From the NCBI RefSeq assembly GCF_040907265.1, contig NZ_JBFOHP010000002.1:1736001-1800000 (forward strand): DNA of 64,000 nucleotides, read 5' to 3'. The DNA comes from Streptomyces sclerotialus. GTDB lineage: Bacteria > Actinomycetota > Actinomycetes > Streptomycetales > Streptomycetaceae. Both the position numbers and the translations under genes were made by a program. Under the pieces are notes generated by a model, which saw only the letters and a list, made by a program, of their open reading frames with translations, ran no database searches and was not told the DNA's origin. Positions 50,591 to 58,526 of the stretch are shown here, one piece after another (position 1 is the stretch's first letter; every line of letters starts with the position of its first letter).

Positions 50591-51421
50591 TCACAGCAGC
50601 GGCTTCCACAGCCGGTGATCCGTGGCGCGGTATCCCAGTGACTCGTACAGCCGCCGGGCGGTGGGGTTGTCGGCGTAGACGTTGAGGCCCAGGGTGCGCC
50701 GCCCCGCGGCCAGGCACTCCCGCTCGGCTATCCCCATCAGGGTGCGCCCGTGGCCGTGGCCGCGGTGCTCGGGCTCGACCCGTACGTCGTACACGTAGCC
50801 GCCCGGCCGGCCCGGCGATCTCAGTGCGGTCCAGACGGTGCCCACGTCCGTGCCCTCGTGGCTCAGCACACGCAGGCTGTGGTCCGGCGTGTGCGCGCCG
50901 TCCGGCAGCAGCAGCCGGTGGTCGGCCTCGGCCAGTTCGGCGGCGCGCTCGGGGGACTCGCCCTGCGCGGTCATGGCACGTACGTACTCGGCGAGCGCGG
51001 CCGCGCGCCAGCCGGGGTACTCCGCGTCGTCCAGCGGCCGGTCGGTGCTCCCGGGCGGCAGCACCGGCGGGGCGGTGAGCTCCTTGGTCATCCGGCGGGC
51101 GCGCTCGGTGTAGCCGAGGGCGGCGCTGAGCCGCAGCGCGGGCGTGGCGTCGGCCGGCACCAGGAATTCGATACGCCGGCAGCCCCAGCCGCGCAGCACT
51201 TCCTCGGCGGCCAGGGCGGCGACGGTGGCCCGGCCCCGCCGCCGGTCGGGTTCGTCGATCCACAGGTCCGCGAGGCGGCCGGTGGACAGCGCCGACCGCG
51301 GATCGGTGGCGAGCCGGAGCCGTCCCACGGGACGGCTGTTGACGCAGACGTCGAACGAACGGGCCCGGCCGCCGCCCTCAGGACGCTCTTCCGGACCGGT
51401 GGGGCGCAGCGTTGTGGTCAC
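50591..51421 (-). CDS. protein with two GNAT acetyltransferase domains
   Basis: 276 aa, with GTG start at 51421. The first GNAT domain is about 25-115 (GRLADLWIDEPDRRRGRAT, LRLSAALGYTERAR) and the second about 130-272. The second has a complete acetyl-CoA loop, VYDVRVEPEHRGHGHGRTLM, and the NPTARRLYESLGYRA end. The first has the weaker loop RRRGRATV. Fused double-GNAT proteins are common in Streptomyces, and their substrates are not predictable. Confidence 0.85.
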   Translation of the reverse strand: MTTTLRPTGPEERPEGGGRARSFDVCVNSRPVGRLRLATDPRSALSTGRLADLWIDEPDRRRGRATVAALAAEEVLRGWGCRRIEFLVPADATPALRLSAALGYTERARRMTKELTAPPVLPPGSTDRPLDDAEYPGWRAAALAEYVRAMTAQGESPERAAELAEADHRLLLPDGAHTPDHSLRVLSHEGTDVGTVWTALRSPGRPGGYVYDVRVEPEHRGHGHGRTLMGIAERECLAAGRRTLGLNVYADNPTARRLYESLGYRATDHRLWKPLL

Positions 51422-51499
51422 GCTGTTGTTCTACCCGCGTACGGCCGCTCAGTCATCGGCCCGGCCCGCAGTCCCGGCGGCCGGGCCGCGGCGCCGCGC

Positions 51500-52324
51500 T
51501 CAGCGCGGGTCGAAGTCCGCCGCCGACCGTTCGGCGAAGATCCGCATGGCCTCGGCGGTCACCGGTCCCGGTGCGTCGCCGAGCTGCCGCCCGTCGTGGC
51601 GCGTGACGGCCTGGACGTCGCGCAGCGAGGAGGTCAGGAAGATCTCCTCGGCCCGGTCCAGGGCGTCCAGCGGCAGGTCGGTCTCCTTGGCGCCGGCCCA
51701 TTCCACGGTCAGCGCGCGGGTGATGCCGGCCAGGCAGCCGGACTCCAGCGGCGGGGTGTGCAGTTCGCCGTCGAGCACGACGAAGACGTTGGTGCCGGTG
51801 CCCTCGCAGAGCCGCCCCACCGTGTTGCCGAACAGCGCCTCGCTGGCGCCCTGCTGACCGGCGCGGGCCAGGGCGACGACGTTCTCGGCGTACGAGGTGG
51901 TCTTCAGGCCGGCGAGCGCGCCGCGTTCGTTACGGGTCCAGGGGACGGTGATCGTCGCCGTGGTGTCGGGCCGGCGGGTGGTCTCGCCCACCGCGACGAC
52001 GAGGGTGGGGCGGTCGTCACCGCGGTCGGAGCTGAGCGGGGACCGGCCGCCGGTGTAGGTGATCCGCAGCCGGCCGAAGGGCATCGGGTTGGCGGCCAGT
52101 ACGGCCTCGCAGGCGTGGCGTACCTCGTCGAGGTCCGGGTCGGGCAGGCCGAGGCCCCGGGCCGAGGTGGTCAGGCGGTGGAGGTGGCGGGTGAGCGCGA
52201 AGGCACGGCCGTTCTCGGCCTTCAGGGTCTCGAAGACGCCGTCCCCGACCGTCAGTCCGTGGTCGAAGACGGAGACCCGGGCGCTGTCCGCGTCCCGCAG
52301 TTCCCCGTCGAGCCAGATCTTCAT
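51500..52324 (-). CDS. pabC: class IV aminotransferase, probable 4-amino-4-deoxychorismate lyase
   Basis: 274 aa. It has the PLP fold type IV features DHGLTVGDGVFETLKAENGR, the probable PLP lysine in LAGLKTTSYAENVVALARA, and the phosphate-binding FGNTVGRLCEGTGTNVFVV. The gene overlaps the end of a PabB-type synthase by four bases (ATGA), so a role as PabC, giving p-aminobenzoate for folate, is likely. A branched-chain or D-amino-acid aminotransferase cannot be excluded by sequence alone. Confidence 0.82.
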   Translation of the reverse strand: MKIWLDGELRDADSARVSVFDHGLTVGDGVFETLKAENGRAFALTRHLHRLTTSARGLGLPDPDLDEVRHACEAVLAANPMPFGRLRITYTGGRSPLSSDRGDDRPTLVVAVGETTRRPDTTATITVPWTRNERGALAGLKTTSYAENVVALARAGQQGASEALFGNTVGRLCEGTGTNVFVVLDGELHTPPLESGCLAGITRALTVEWAGAKETDLPLDALDRAEEIFLTSSLRDVQAVTRHDGRQLGDAPGPVTAEAMRIFAERSAADFDPR

Positions 52325-53379
52325 CGCGTCGTTCCTCCAGTCGTCTCGTACGTCTCCGACGCTACCGCCAGCAGCCGGGCCGCCTTCAGCTCGGTCTCGT
52401 CCCACTCGCGGTCGGGGTCGGAGCCCCAGGTGATGCCGGCGCCGGTGCCGAAGCGCAGCACGGGCCCGGCGGCGGCCTGCCGGTCGATCCAGAAGGTGCG
52501 GATGCCGACGGCGAGCTCGCCGGTGCGGCGGTCGGCGTCGACCCAGCCGATGCCGCCGCAGTAGGGGCCGCGGGGCGCGGTCTCCAGGGATTCGATGATG
52601 TCCAGGGCGCTGCGCTTGGGGGCGCCGGTGACGGAGCCGGGCGGGAAGGTGGCGGCCAGCAGGCCGGGCCAGCCGGCGTCCTCGGGGAGTTCGCCGCGGA
52701 CGGTGGAGACGAGGTGGACCAGGCCGGGGTGGGCCTCGACCGCGCAGAGCGCGGGGACGGTGACGGAGCCGGTGGCGCAGACGCGTCCCATGTCGTTGCG
52801 GACCAGGTCGACGATCATCACGTTCTCGGCGTGGTCCTTCTCCAGCAGGTCGTCGGCGGTGCGGCCGGTGCCCTTGATGGGCCCGGACTCGACCGTGCGG
52901 CCGTCGCGGCGCAGGTAGAGCTCGGGCGAGGCGGTGGCGACCTCGACGCCGTGCGCGGGGAGGCGAATCGTTCCCGCGTACGGGGCCGGGTTGCCGCGGG
53001 CCAGCAGCGCGGTCAGGGCGTCCACGTCGGCGTGCTCCGGGTCGGGCAGCGGCGCGGAGAGCACGCGGCAGAGGTTCGCCTGGTAGACCTCGCCGGCCGC
53101 GATGTGCTCGCGTATCCGGCGTACGCCCGCGGTGTAGGCGGCGCGGTCCAGGGAACTGGTCCAGGCGTCGCGCGCGGGTCCGCGCCATGCGCCGCGGGCG
53201 GCGGGGTCGCCGGGGTCCTTCCGTACGTCGCCGAAGCGCGCGCACACGAGGCGGCCCTCGAAGTCGGCGACGACGGCCCACCATCCGGCGGAGTCCAGGG
53301 CGGCGGGGTCACTGGTGACGTCCCGCAGGTCAGAGGCGATCAGGCCGCCGAAGCGGGCCAGCGGAGGCAGCTCGTACAC
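52321..53379 (-). CDS. pabB: chorismate-binding enzyme, aminodeoxychorismate synthase component I-like
   Basis: 352 aa from the GTG at 53379, where MYELPPLARFGGLIASDL begins the family start. The chorismate-binding domain has AGEVYQANLCRVLSAPLPDP, the motif ENVMIVDLVRNDMGRVC, and PPGSVTGAPKRSALDIIESL, ending in GAGITWGSDPDREWDETELK. It lacks an N-terminal glutaminase domain. The upstream region has no strong ribosome binding site, and TAGACT lies about ten bases before the GTG, so the mRNA could be leaderless. It is divergent from the tRNA cluster and coupled to pabC. Confidence 0.85.
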   Translation of the reverse strand: MYELPPLARFGGLIASDLRDVTSDPAALDSAGWWAVVADFEGRLVCARFGDVRKDPGDPAARGAWRGPARDAWTSSLDRAAYTAGVRRIREHIAAGEVYQANLCRVLSAPLPDPEHADVDALTALLARGNPAPYAGTIRLPAHGVEVATASPELYLRRDGRTVESGPIKGTGRTADDLLEKDHAENVMIVDLVRNDMGRVCATGSVTVPALCAVEAHPGLVHLVSTVRGELPEDAGWPGLLAATFPPGSVTGAPKRSALDIIESLETAPRGPYCGGIGWVDADRRTGELAVGIRTFWIDRQAAAGPVLRFGTGAGITWGSDPDREWDETELKAARLLAVASETYETTGGTTR

Positions 53380-53455
53380 GCCGCTGAGTCTAGGACGGGG
53401 GCCCCGGCGCCGCCCGGGTCGAGCGACCACCGCAGCACGCTGCACAAACGCGTTT

Positions 53456-53483
53456 TTGTACTGGCCCAGGAATCCGCTAGAGT
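53456..53483 (+). promoter_or_regulatory. promoter of the tRNA-Gly-Cys-Val cluster
   Basis: TTGTAC (53456-53461) and TAGAGT (53478-53483), with a 16-bp spacer, match a housekeeping promoter. Transcription would start about 80 bp before tRNA-Gly. Confidence 0.6.
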
Positions 53484-53568
53484 TCAACACGTCGCCGGGA
53501 CGCGGAAGCGAAAAGCGGAAGCCGACCGAAGACAGCAGCTCCCAGGCGTTAGTCTGGGGGAGGCACCT

Positions 53569-53641
53569 GCGGACATAGCTCAGTTGGTAGAGCGCAACCT
53601 TGCCAAGGTTGAGGTCGCGAGTTCGAGCCTCGTTGTCCGCT
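53569..53641 (+). tRNA. tRNA-Gly, anticodon GCC
   Basis: 73 nt with acceptor GCGGACA/TGTCCGC, D arm AGCTCAGTTGGTAGAGC, anticodon stem CAACC/GGTTG with loop TTGCCAA, and T arm GAGTTCGAGCCTC. No CCA encoded. Confidence 0.97.
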
Positions 53642-53676
53642 CTGAGTGGGGGATCTTCCCGAACCCCTGCACTCCT

Positions 53677-53747
53677 GGTGGAGTGGCCGAGAGGCGAGGC
53701 AACGGCCTGCAAAGCCGTCTACACGGGTTCAAATCCCGTCTCCACCT
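53677..53747 (+). tRNA. tRNA-Cys, anticodon GCA
   Basis: 71 nt with acceptor GGTGGAG/CTCCACC, anticodon stem ACGGC/GCCGT with loop CTGCAAA, and T arm CGGGTTCAAATCCCG. The next three bases are CCA (53748-53750), so the 3' end is gene-encoded here, unlike in the neighbouring tRNAs. Confidence 0.96.
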
Positions 53748-53751
53748 CCAA

Positions 53752-53823
53752 GGACGATTAGCTCAGCGGGAGAGCGCTTCCCTGACACGGAAGAGGTCAC
53801 TGGTTCAATCCCAGTATCGTCCA
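53752..53823 (+). tRNA. tRNA-Val, anticodon GAC (copy 1)
   Basis: 72 nt: acceptor GGACGAT/ATCGTCC, anticodon stem CTTCC/GGAAG with loop CTGACAC, T arm CTGGTTCAATCCCAG. Two bases after the tRNA-Cys CCA. Confidence 0.97.
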
Positions 53824-53876
53824 CTGATCCACAAGGATCCGGTCCTCCAAGACCATGATCTAATAAGGATCGACCC

Positions 53877-53948
53877 GCGCGATTAGCTCAGCGGGAGAGC
53901 GCTTCCCTGACACGGAAGAGGTCACTGGTTCAATCCCAGTATCGCGCA
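53877..53948 (+). tRNA. tRNA-Val, anticodon GAC (copy 2, variant acceptor stem)
   Basis: 72 nt, identical to copies 1 and 3 except that the acceptor stem is GCGCGAT/ATCGCGC instead of GGACGAT/ATCGTCC. Both strands of the stem changed together, so pairing is kept. Confidence 0.95.
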
Positions 53949-53991
53949 CGCAGTGCCCACGGCTCACTTCTCGGAGTGACCGTGGTCCCGA

Positions 53992-54063
53992 GGACGATTA
54001 GCTCAGCGGGAGAGCGCTTCCCTGACACGGAAGAGGTCACTGGTTCAATCCCAGTATCGTCCA
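53992..54063 (+). tRNA. tRNA-Val, anticodon GAC (copy 3)
   Basis: 72 nt, identical to copy 1 (53752-53823). It ends the plus-strand tRNA cluster. Confidence 0.97.
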
Positions 54064-54073
54064 CCCGAAAGAC

Positions 54074-54101
54074 AAGGGCCGGAGCTCATGCTCCGGCCCT
54101 T
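54074..54101 (+). terminator. terminator of the tRNA cluster
   Basis: A perfect 12-bp stem (54074-54085 with 54090-54101), loop TCAT, eleven bases past the last tRNA. Confidence 0.85.
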
Positions 54102-54164
54102 CGTCGTCGTGTGGTGACAGGCGCCCGGGTGCCCGGCCCTGACGGGCCGGGCGGGCACCGGCGA

Positions 54165-54452
54165 TCAGGAGGAGAAGAGCATCCGGCCGAAGCTGCGGTG
54201 ACCGTGATGTCCATGGTGACCGTGGTGGCCGTGCTGCCCGTGATGCGGGGCACCCCAGGCCGGTGCCGCCGGGTAGGCCTGCGGGGCGGGCGGGGGCGGC
54301 GGGGCCTGCTGCGACCACTGGGACTCCAGGCGGGTCAGCGACTCCAGCTCGCCGTAGTCCAGGAAGATCCCCCGGCAGCCGGCGCACTGCTCGATCTGGA
54401 CCCCGTTCCGGTTGTACGTGTGCATCGGCGCATGGCACTTGGGACACTGCAT
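54165..54452 (-). CDS. TFIIB-type zinc ribbon protein
   Basis: 95 aa. The N-terminal zinc ribbon has C3-x2-C6 (CPKC) and C23-x2-C26 (CAGC) in the zf-TFIIB arrangement (MQCPKCHAPMHTYNRNGVQI then EQCAGCRGIFLDYGELESL). The second half is Pro-rich, with a His-rich run AWGAPHHGQHGHHGHHGHHG before RSFGRMLFSS. Such small proteins have no known role. The ATG at 54452 is the only sensible start. Confidence 0.85.
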   Translation of the reverse strand: MQCPKCHAPMHTYNRNGVQIEQCAGCRGIFLDYGELESLTRLESQWSQQAPPPPPAPQAYPAAPAWGAPHHGQHGHHGHHGHHGHRSFGRMLFSS

Positions 54453-54566
54453 GTCGGCTCAACTCCTGTGATCGCACGGCGGCGGCGACGAACCTCCGTC
54501 CACCGTTGGTGTGTTCACCCTACGACTCGAAACCGCACCTCAACTGCCCCGGTACGTAACAGCTTG

Positions 54567-55523
54567 TCACCAGACCATCCGGGCGCAGGAGTCGACGAGA
54601 GCGCTCTCCACCTCGTCCGGCGGACGGCCCTCCGGGGCCGCCTTGGCGACGGCGAGCGCGGCGGTCTGCACCGTCAGGGCGCGCGCCGGGACGTCCAGTT
54701 CCGGCCATGGATCACCCTCGGGCCGTACGGCACGGCCCCCGGCGGCCCGGTACGCGCCGAGGAAGCGCGCCCAGACCTCCCCGGCGAGCAGCCCGCTCGC
54801 GAACCAGGCGGCGGGCCGGGCGAGATCCCAGCCCGGCTCCCCCACGCCGAGGTCGTCGACGTCGATGAGCAGCCAGGGCCCGCCGGACACGGGATGCCGG
54901 ACCAGCTGGCCCAGGTGCAGATCGCCGTGGCAGAGCCGGCCGGGCCCCGGCGCGGGCGCCTCGTCGCGCGCCCAGGGCGGCAGCGTGGCCCAGCCGCCCT
55001 CCACGGCGCGTGCCGCCGCTGCCAGGGACGGCACGGCGGCGGTGGGCGCGGCCCGCATCCGGGCCAGCGCGCGGGCCGCCTTGGCCGGGCCGCGCATCGG
55101 CGGGACCGGGCCCGGCAGCGCCTGCGGGTCCACGGCGTGCAGCCGGGCGAGGAGCCGGGCCGCGTCCTCCCAGGGCGCCGCGTCCGGGTCGTCCGGCGCG
55201 ACGGGGAGGCCGTACGGCCAGCGGGTGAGGGGGCGGCCGTCGTCGTGCCTCACGAGGTAGCCGTCCGGGCCCGTGACGGGCAGCGGGGGCAGCAGCGTGC
55301 CGTGCAGCTCGGGGTGGGCGGCGATGCGCAGCCGGACGGCGAGCTCGGCGGCGTCGCAGTCGGGCGCGTGCGCCTTGGCGACCGTACGCGCGCCGCGGAC
55401 CACGGTCCCGTCGGGCCGGTCGGCGAGTACGACGGGCTCGTGGGCCGCGCCCGGGCCGGCGGCCCCGGACGGCGCGGAGGCGGCGGAGAGTGCCGCCAGG
55501 CGGCTGATCAGGGCGCGGGACAT
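54567..55523 (-). CDS. APH-family phosphotransferase
   Basis: 318 aa. It shows the kinase-like fold of aminoglycoside/homoserine phosphotransferases: Brenner motif RLCHGDLHLGQLVRH, metal motif WLLIDVDDLGVGEPGWDLARP, and an ARLLARLHAVDPQ helix. The ATP lysine appears in TVAKAHAP. Substrate unknown; the name does not imply drug resistance, since most of these Streptomyces proteins act on metabolites. The ATG at 55523 lies five bases after AGGGGG. Confidence 0.82.
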   Translation of the reverse strand: MSRALISRLAALSAASAPSGAAGPGAAHEPVVLADRPDGTVVRGARTVAKAHAPDCDAAELAVRLRIAAHPELHGTLLPPLPVTGPDGYLVRHDDGRPLTRWPYGLPVAPDDPDAAPWEDAARLLARLHAVDPQALPGPVPPMRGPAKAARALARMRAAPTAAVPSLAAAARAVEGGWATLPPWARDEAPAPGPGRLCHGDLHLGQLVRHPVSGGPWLLIDVDDLGVGEPGWDLARPAAWFASGLLAGEVWARFLGAYRAAGGRAVRPEGDPWPELDVPARALTVQTAALAVAKAAPEGRPPDEVESALVDSCARMVW

Positions 55524-55651
55524 CGTTCCCCCTCGGCTCGTACGGACCCGGCTCGTGCAGAGCGCACCGGCCGGCCCCGCCGCTGGGATCGTACGCACCG
55601 GTGCGCGGGCGCCGAACGGGCACCCCGGCGCCCGTTCCAGGACGCGCGAAG

Positions 55652-55677
55652 GCCGGGCATCTCCCCAGATGCCCGGC
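55652..55677 (-). terminator. terminator downstream of the small membrane protein gene
   Basis: A perfect 11-bp stem (55652-55662 with 55667-55677) with loop CCCC, 112 bp after the stop codon at 55789 on the minus strand. Confidence 0.75.
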
Positions 55678-55788
55678 TCTTCGTGCCGTCCGCCGCACCC
55701 CCGTCCCCACGGGGTCAATCGGCCGGAGGCTTGTCCCCGGAGCGCCGTACACGCCCGGCCCCGGACCGCTCTTCCGGGGGCCGGAGCG

Positions 55789-55998
55789 TCAGCGCTCCAG
55801 CATTCCGGCCACGGACGACGCCTGTGTGAGGACGGCGTCCCAGCCACCGAAGACGACGGCCAGCAGCACCGCCAGCGGCAGCACCATGGCCACCGCCACC
55901 AGGGGATGGCGGGTGCCGGAGGGCTGGTCGCCGCCGAACGCGGCGGCCGCCCTGCGCCCCTGCGTACGGAGAACCGTCCGTCCTGCCGTGTCCGCCAT
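55789..55998 (-). CDS. small membrane protein, 69 aa
   Basis: From the ATG at 55998 (MADTAGRTVLRTQGRRAAAA) to a stop at 55789. One membrane helix at about 36-58 (VAVAMVLPLAVLLAVVFGGW) and a short tail. A GGGGAG site lies upstream. An alternative start at 56079 would add 27 Arg/Gly-rich residues and looks less likely. No homologue recognised. It is divergent from the Ser/Thr kinase. Confidence 0.6.
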   Translation of the reverse strand: MADTAGRTVLRTQGRRAAAAFGGDQPSGTRHPLVAVAMVLPLAVLLAVVFGGWDAVLTQASSVAGMLER

Positions 55999-56625
55999 CG
56001 CCCCGCTCCCCTCGTCCTGGCGGCGGCGGGCGTCCGACCTCGGGGGACGAGTACCGCGCCCACCGCCTGACCTCCACACTAGGCAGCCGGCGGCCGCGGG
56101 GCGTCAGCCCGACGTACTGATCGTCCGGCCTCCAGGAGGATGACGGGGCACCCCCTGACGTACTCCTATGGGTGGAGACGCGGGGCTGACTTTCGGGGAG
56201 TTCCCGGACGGGGCCGCCCGCAGGGGGCCGCCGGATGCCCGGGTGTGCCCCGAGACCGCCCCTTCGCGTGACTTCGGTCACTTCCGCCACTCCCCCGCCG
56301 GTCACCCGCCGGGCCCGCGCACCGGGCCGCGGCACCGCGTGGCCGCCTTCCGCTCCCGTACCGCCGCGCCGGGCGGGGCGGACCGGCCATCACCCGCCGG
56401 CCCGCCAATCCCCCTGCCGACGCCGATCCTTGGACCGGTACCGCGGAACTGGGCGCGCAGTGCGGCCCATTCCGCCTCGGCCGTGCGCGCCCGCCGCCCG
56501 CCGCCGACAATCCATGGCCGACGCATGCGCGGCCTGACAGCGCGACGCCCCGTCAATCCGTAAGCTGTGGCACGTCAGACGGATGCAGCGGAGTGGGGCC
56601 TCCCCACCGCAGGTAGGGGACGGAC
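55999..56625. other. intergenic region upstream of the Ser/Thr kinase
   Basis: 627 bp. Open frames exist on both strands, but they lack start signals and compositional sense, so I call none. It should contain the kinase promoter; I see TAAGCT near 56562 but no good -35. The minus-strand TAGTGT near 56078 could be a -10 for the small membrane protein. Confidence 0.45.
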
Positions 56626-58410
56626 ATGGCGATGATGCGGCTCCGGCGCGAGGATCCGCGGGTCGTCGGCTCGTTCCGGCTGCACCGGCGGCTGGGCGCC
56701 GGTGGGATGGGCGTGGTCTATCTCGGGTCCGACAAGCGCGGCCAGCGGGTCGCCCTGAAGGTGATCCGCCCCGATCTGGCCGAGGACCACGAGTTCCGCT
56801 CCCGCTTCGCACGTGAGGTGCAGGCGGCCCGGCGCATCCGGGGCGGCTGCACGGCGCGGCTGGTGGCGGCCGACCTGGACGCGGACCGCCCGTGGTTCGC
56901 CACCCAGTACGTCCCCGGCCCCTCGCTGCACGACAAGGTCAACGACGAGGGCCCGCTGCCCCCGGCCCAGGTCGCCACGATCGGCGCCGCGCTCTCCGAA
57001 GGGCTGCTCGCCGTCCACGACGCGGGGGTGGTCCACCGCGACCTGAAGCCGTCGAACATCCTGCTGTCCCCCAAGGGTCCCCGGATCATCGACTTCGGCA
57101 TCGCCTGGGCGACCGGCGCGAGCACGCTCACGCACGTCGGCACGGCCGTCGGCTCGCCCGGCTTCCTCGCGCCCGAACAGGTGCGCGGCGCGGCCGTCAC
57201 GCCCGCGACGGACATCTTCGCGCTCGGGGCCACGCTGGCGTACGCCTGCACCGCGGACTCACCCTTCGGACACGGCAGTTCCGAGGTCATGCTCTACCGC
57301 GTGGTGCACGAGGAGGCGCAGCTGGCGGGGGTGCCCGAAGCGCTGGTGCCGCTGATCGAGTCGTGCCTGGCCAAGGACCCGGCCGAGCGCCCCAGCACGC
57401 TGTCGCTCTCGCTGCGGCTCAAGGAGATCGCCGCGCGGGAGGCGCACGGGCTGCCGGACGGCCCGGTGGACGGGCTGCCGGGTGAGGTCCCGGCACGGAC
57501 GGACCGCTCCGGCCGCCGCGCGGAGGAGTTCGTACGCCAGCGCACGGACGAGCGGCACACCCCGGGCCAGGGCCCCAGTACGCCGCGTCCGCAGTCCTCC
57601 TCGCGGCCCTCCGTCTCGCGTCCGGCCGGTTCCCGGTCGGCGGCCGGGGCGAACGGCGGGTGGCCGTCGGCACCGGGCCAGAGCGGCGGACGGCAGACGC
57701 CGGGCGGCAGCGGTGCGCGCTCCGCGCCCGCCCCCTCTTCGAACGGGCGTTCCGCGCCCCTCGGGTCGAACGGCAGGTCGGCGCCCGCGGGCTCCAACGG
57801 CCGCTCGGCCGCCCCCGGCTCGAACGGCCGCACGGCCCCGCCCGGCTCCAACGGCCGTTCGGCGCCCGGGTCGAACGGCAGGTCCGGCACCGCCTCCCAG
57901 GGCAGGTCCGCCGGGCCGCACTCCGAAGGACGCTCCGGCGGGCGCGCCGCAGGCAGGGTGCCGGGAGCGCGTTCGACCGGGCGAAACGGTTCGCGTCCGG
58001 CGGCCCGCTCCACGTCGGGCGGACGCCGCCCAGCAGGGCCCGACCGCCGGCTGCTGCGCCAGCGGCTCATCGTCTTCGTGACGGTGACGCTGCTCGTGGC
58101 CCTGGGCATCGCAGCGGCCCAGGGCTGCCAGGGGCCCACCCGCGGCCTCGGCGTACTGGGCTCGGCACACGGGCAGGGGACGGGGACGTCGGGCGCAGGT
58201 GTGCCGAACGGACACGCCCAAGGGGTGCATGTGCCGTCGGTTCCGCATGTGCCGGACGGGGACGAGCCGGTCGGTCACGCGGCGGGTGTGCGCGTGCCGG
58301 GTGGGCACGCGGCCGGATCGCACGCGTCAGGCGGTCATGCGGGAGGCACGGACGTGGCAGGGGCGGGGCCTGAGAACCGGCCATGGCCTGAGAGCAGGCC
58401 GCGGCCGTAG
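56626..58410 (+). CDS. membrane Ser/Thr protein kinase (PknB type) with repetitive linker
   Basis: 594 aa. Kinase domain about 14-270: glycine loop LGAGGMGVVY, lysine K45 in VALKVI, catalytic HRDLKPSN with D139, DFG at D156, and SPGFLAPEQ. A long linker follows, with about six imperfect copies of SNGRSAPxG between about 370 and 430. A membrane helix is at about 481-500 (LIVFVTVTLLVALGIAAA). The short outer part is Gly/His-rich (VPGGHAAGSHASGGHAGG). Start ATG at 56626 behind AGGGGA. No PASTA domains, so the outer sensor is unusual. Substrates unknown. Confidence 0.9.
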   Translation: MAMMRLRREDPRVVGSFRLHRRLGAGGMGVVYLGSDKRGQRVALKVIRPDLAEDHEFRSRFAREVQAARRIRGGCTARLVAADLDADRPWFATQYVPGPSLHDKVNDEGPLPPAQVATIGAALSEGLLAVHDAGVVHRDLKPSNILLSPKGPRIIDFGIAWATGASTLTHVGTAVGSPGFLAPEQVRGAAVTPATDIFALGATLAYACTADSPFGHGSSEVMLYRVVHEEAQLAGVPEALVPLIESCLAKDPAERPSTLSLSLRLKEIAAREAHGLPDGPVDGLPGEVPARTDRSGRRAEEFVRQRTDERHTPGQGPSTPRPQSSSRPSVSRPAGSRSAAGANGGWPSAPGQSGGRQTPGGSGARSAPAPSSNGRSAPLGSNGRSAPAGSNGRSAAPGSNGRTAPPGSNGRSAPGSNGRSGTASQGRSAGPHSEGRSGGRAAGRVPGARSTGRNGSRPAARSTSGGRRPAGPDRRLLRQRLIVFVTVTLLVALGIAAAQGCQGPTRGLGVLGSAHGQGTGTSGAGVPNGHAQGVHVPSVPHVPDGDEPVGHAAGVRVPGGHAAGSHASGGHAGGTDVAGAGPENRPWPESRPRP

Positions 58411-58526
58411 TACGGCGGCGCGGGCCTTCATGGTGCCGCACTCGCAGCAGCGGCCTTCGTGACACGGCGGCGTTCACCGTGTCACGCTCAGGCGGTCCCG
58501 GCCGTCTCAGGCGGTACCTGCCCGTC

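Noticed and set aside
54567..55523. Aminoglycoside resistance gene
   Set aside because: Only the general APH fold is supported. Nothing in sequence or context points to drug modification.
56166..56563. Open frames of 114 and 131 codons upstream of the Ser/Thr kinase
   Set aside because: They overlap on opposite strands, have no ribosome binding site and are simply Arg/Pro/Ala-rich. No supported product.
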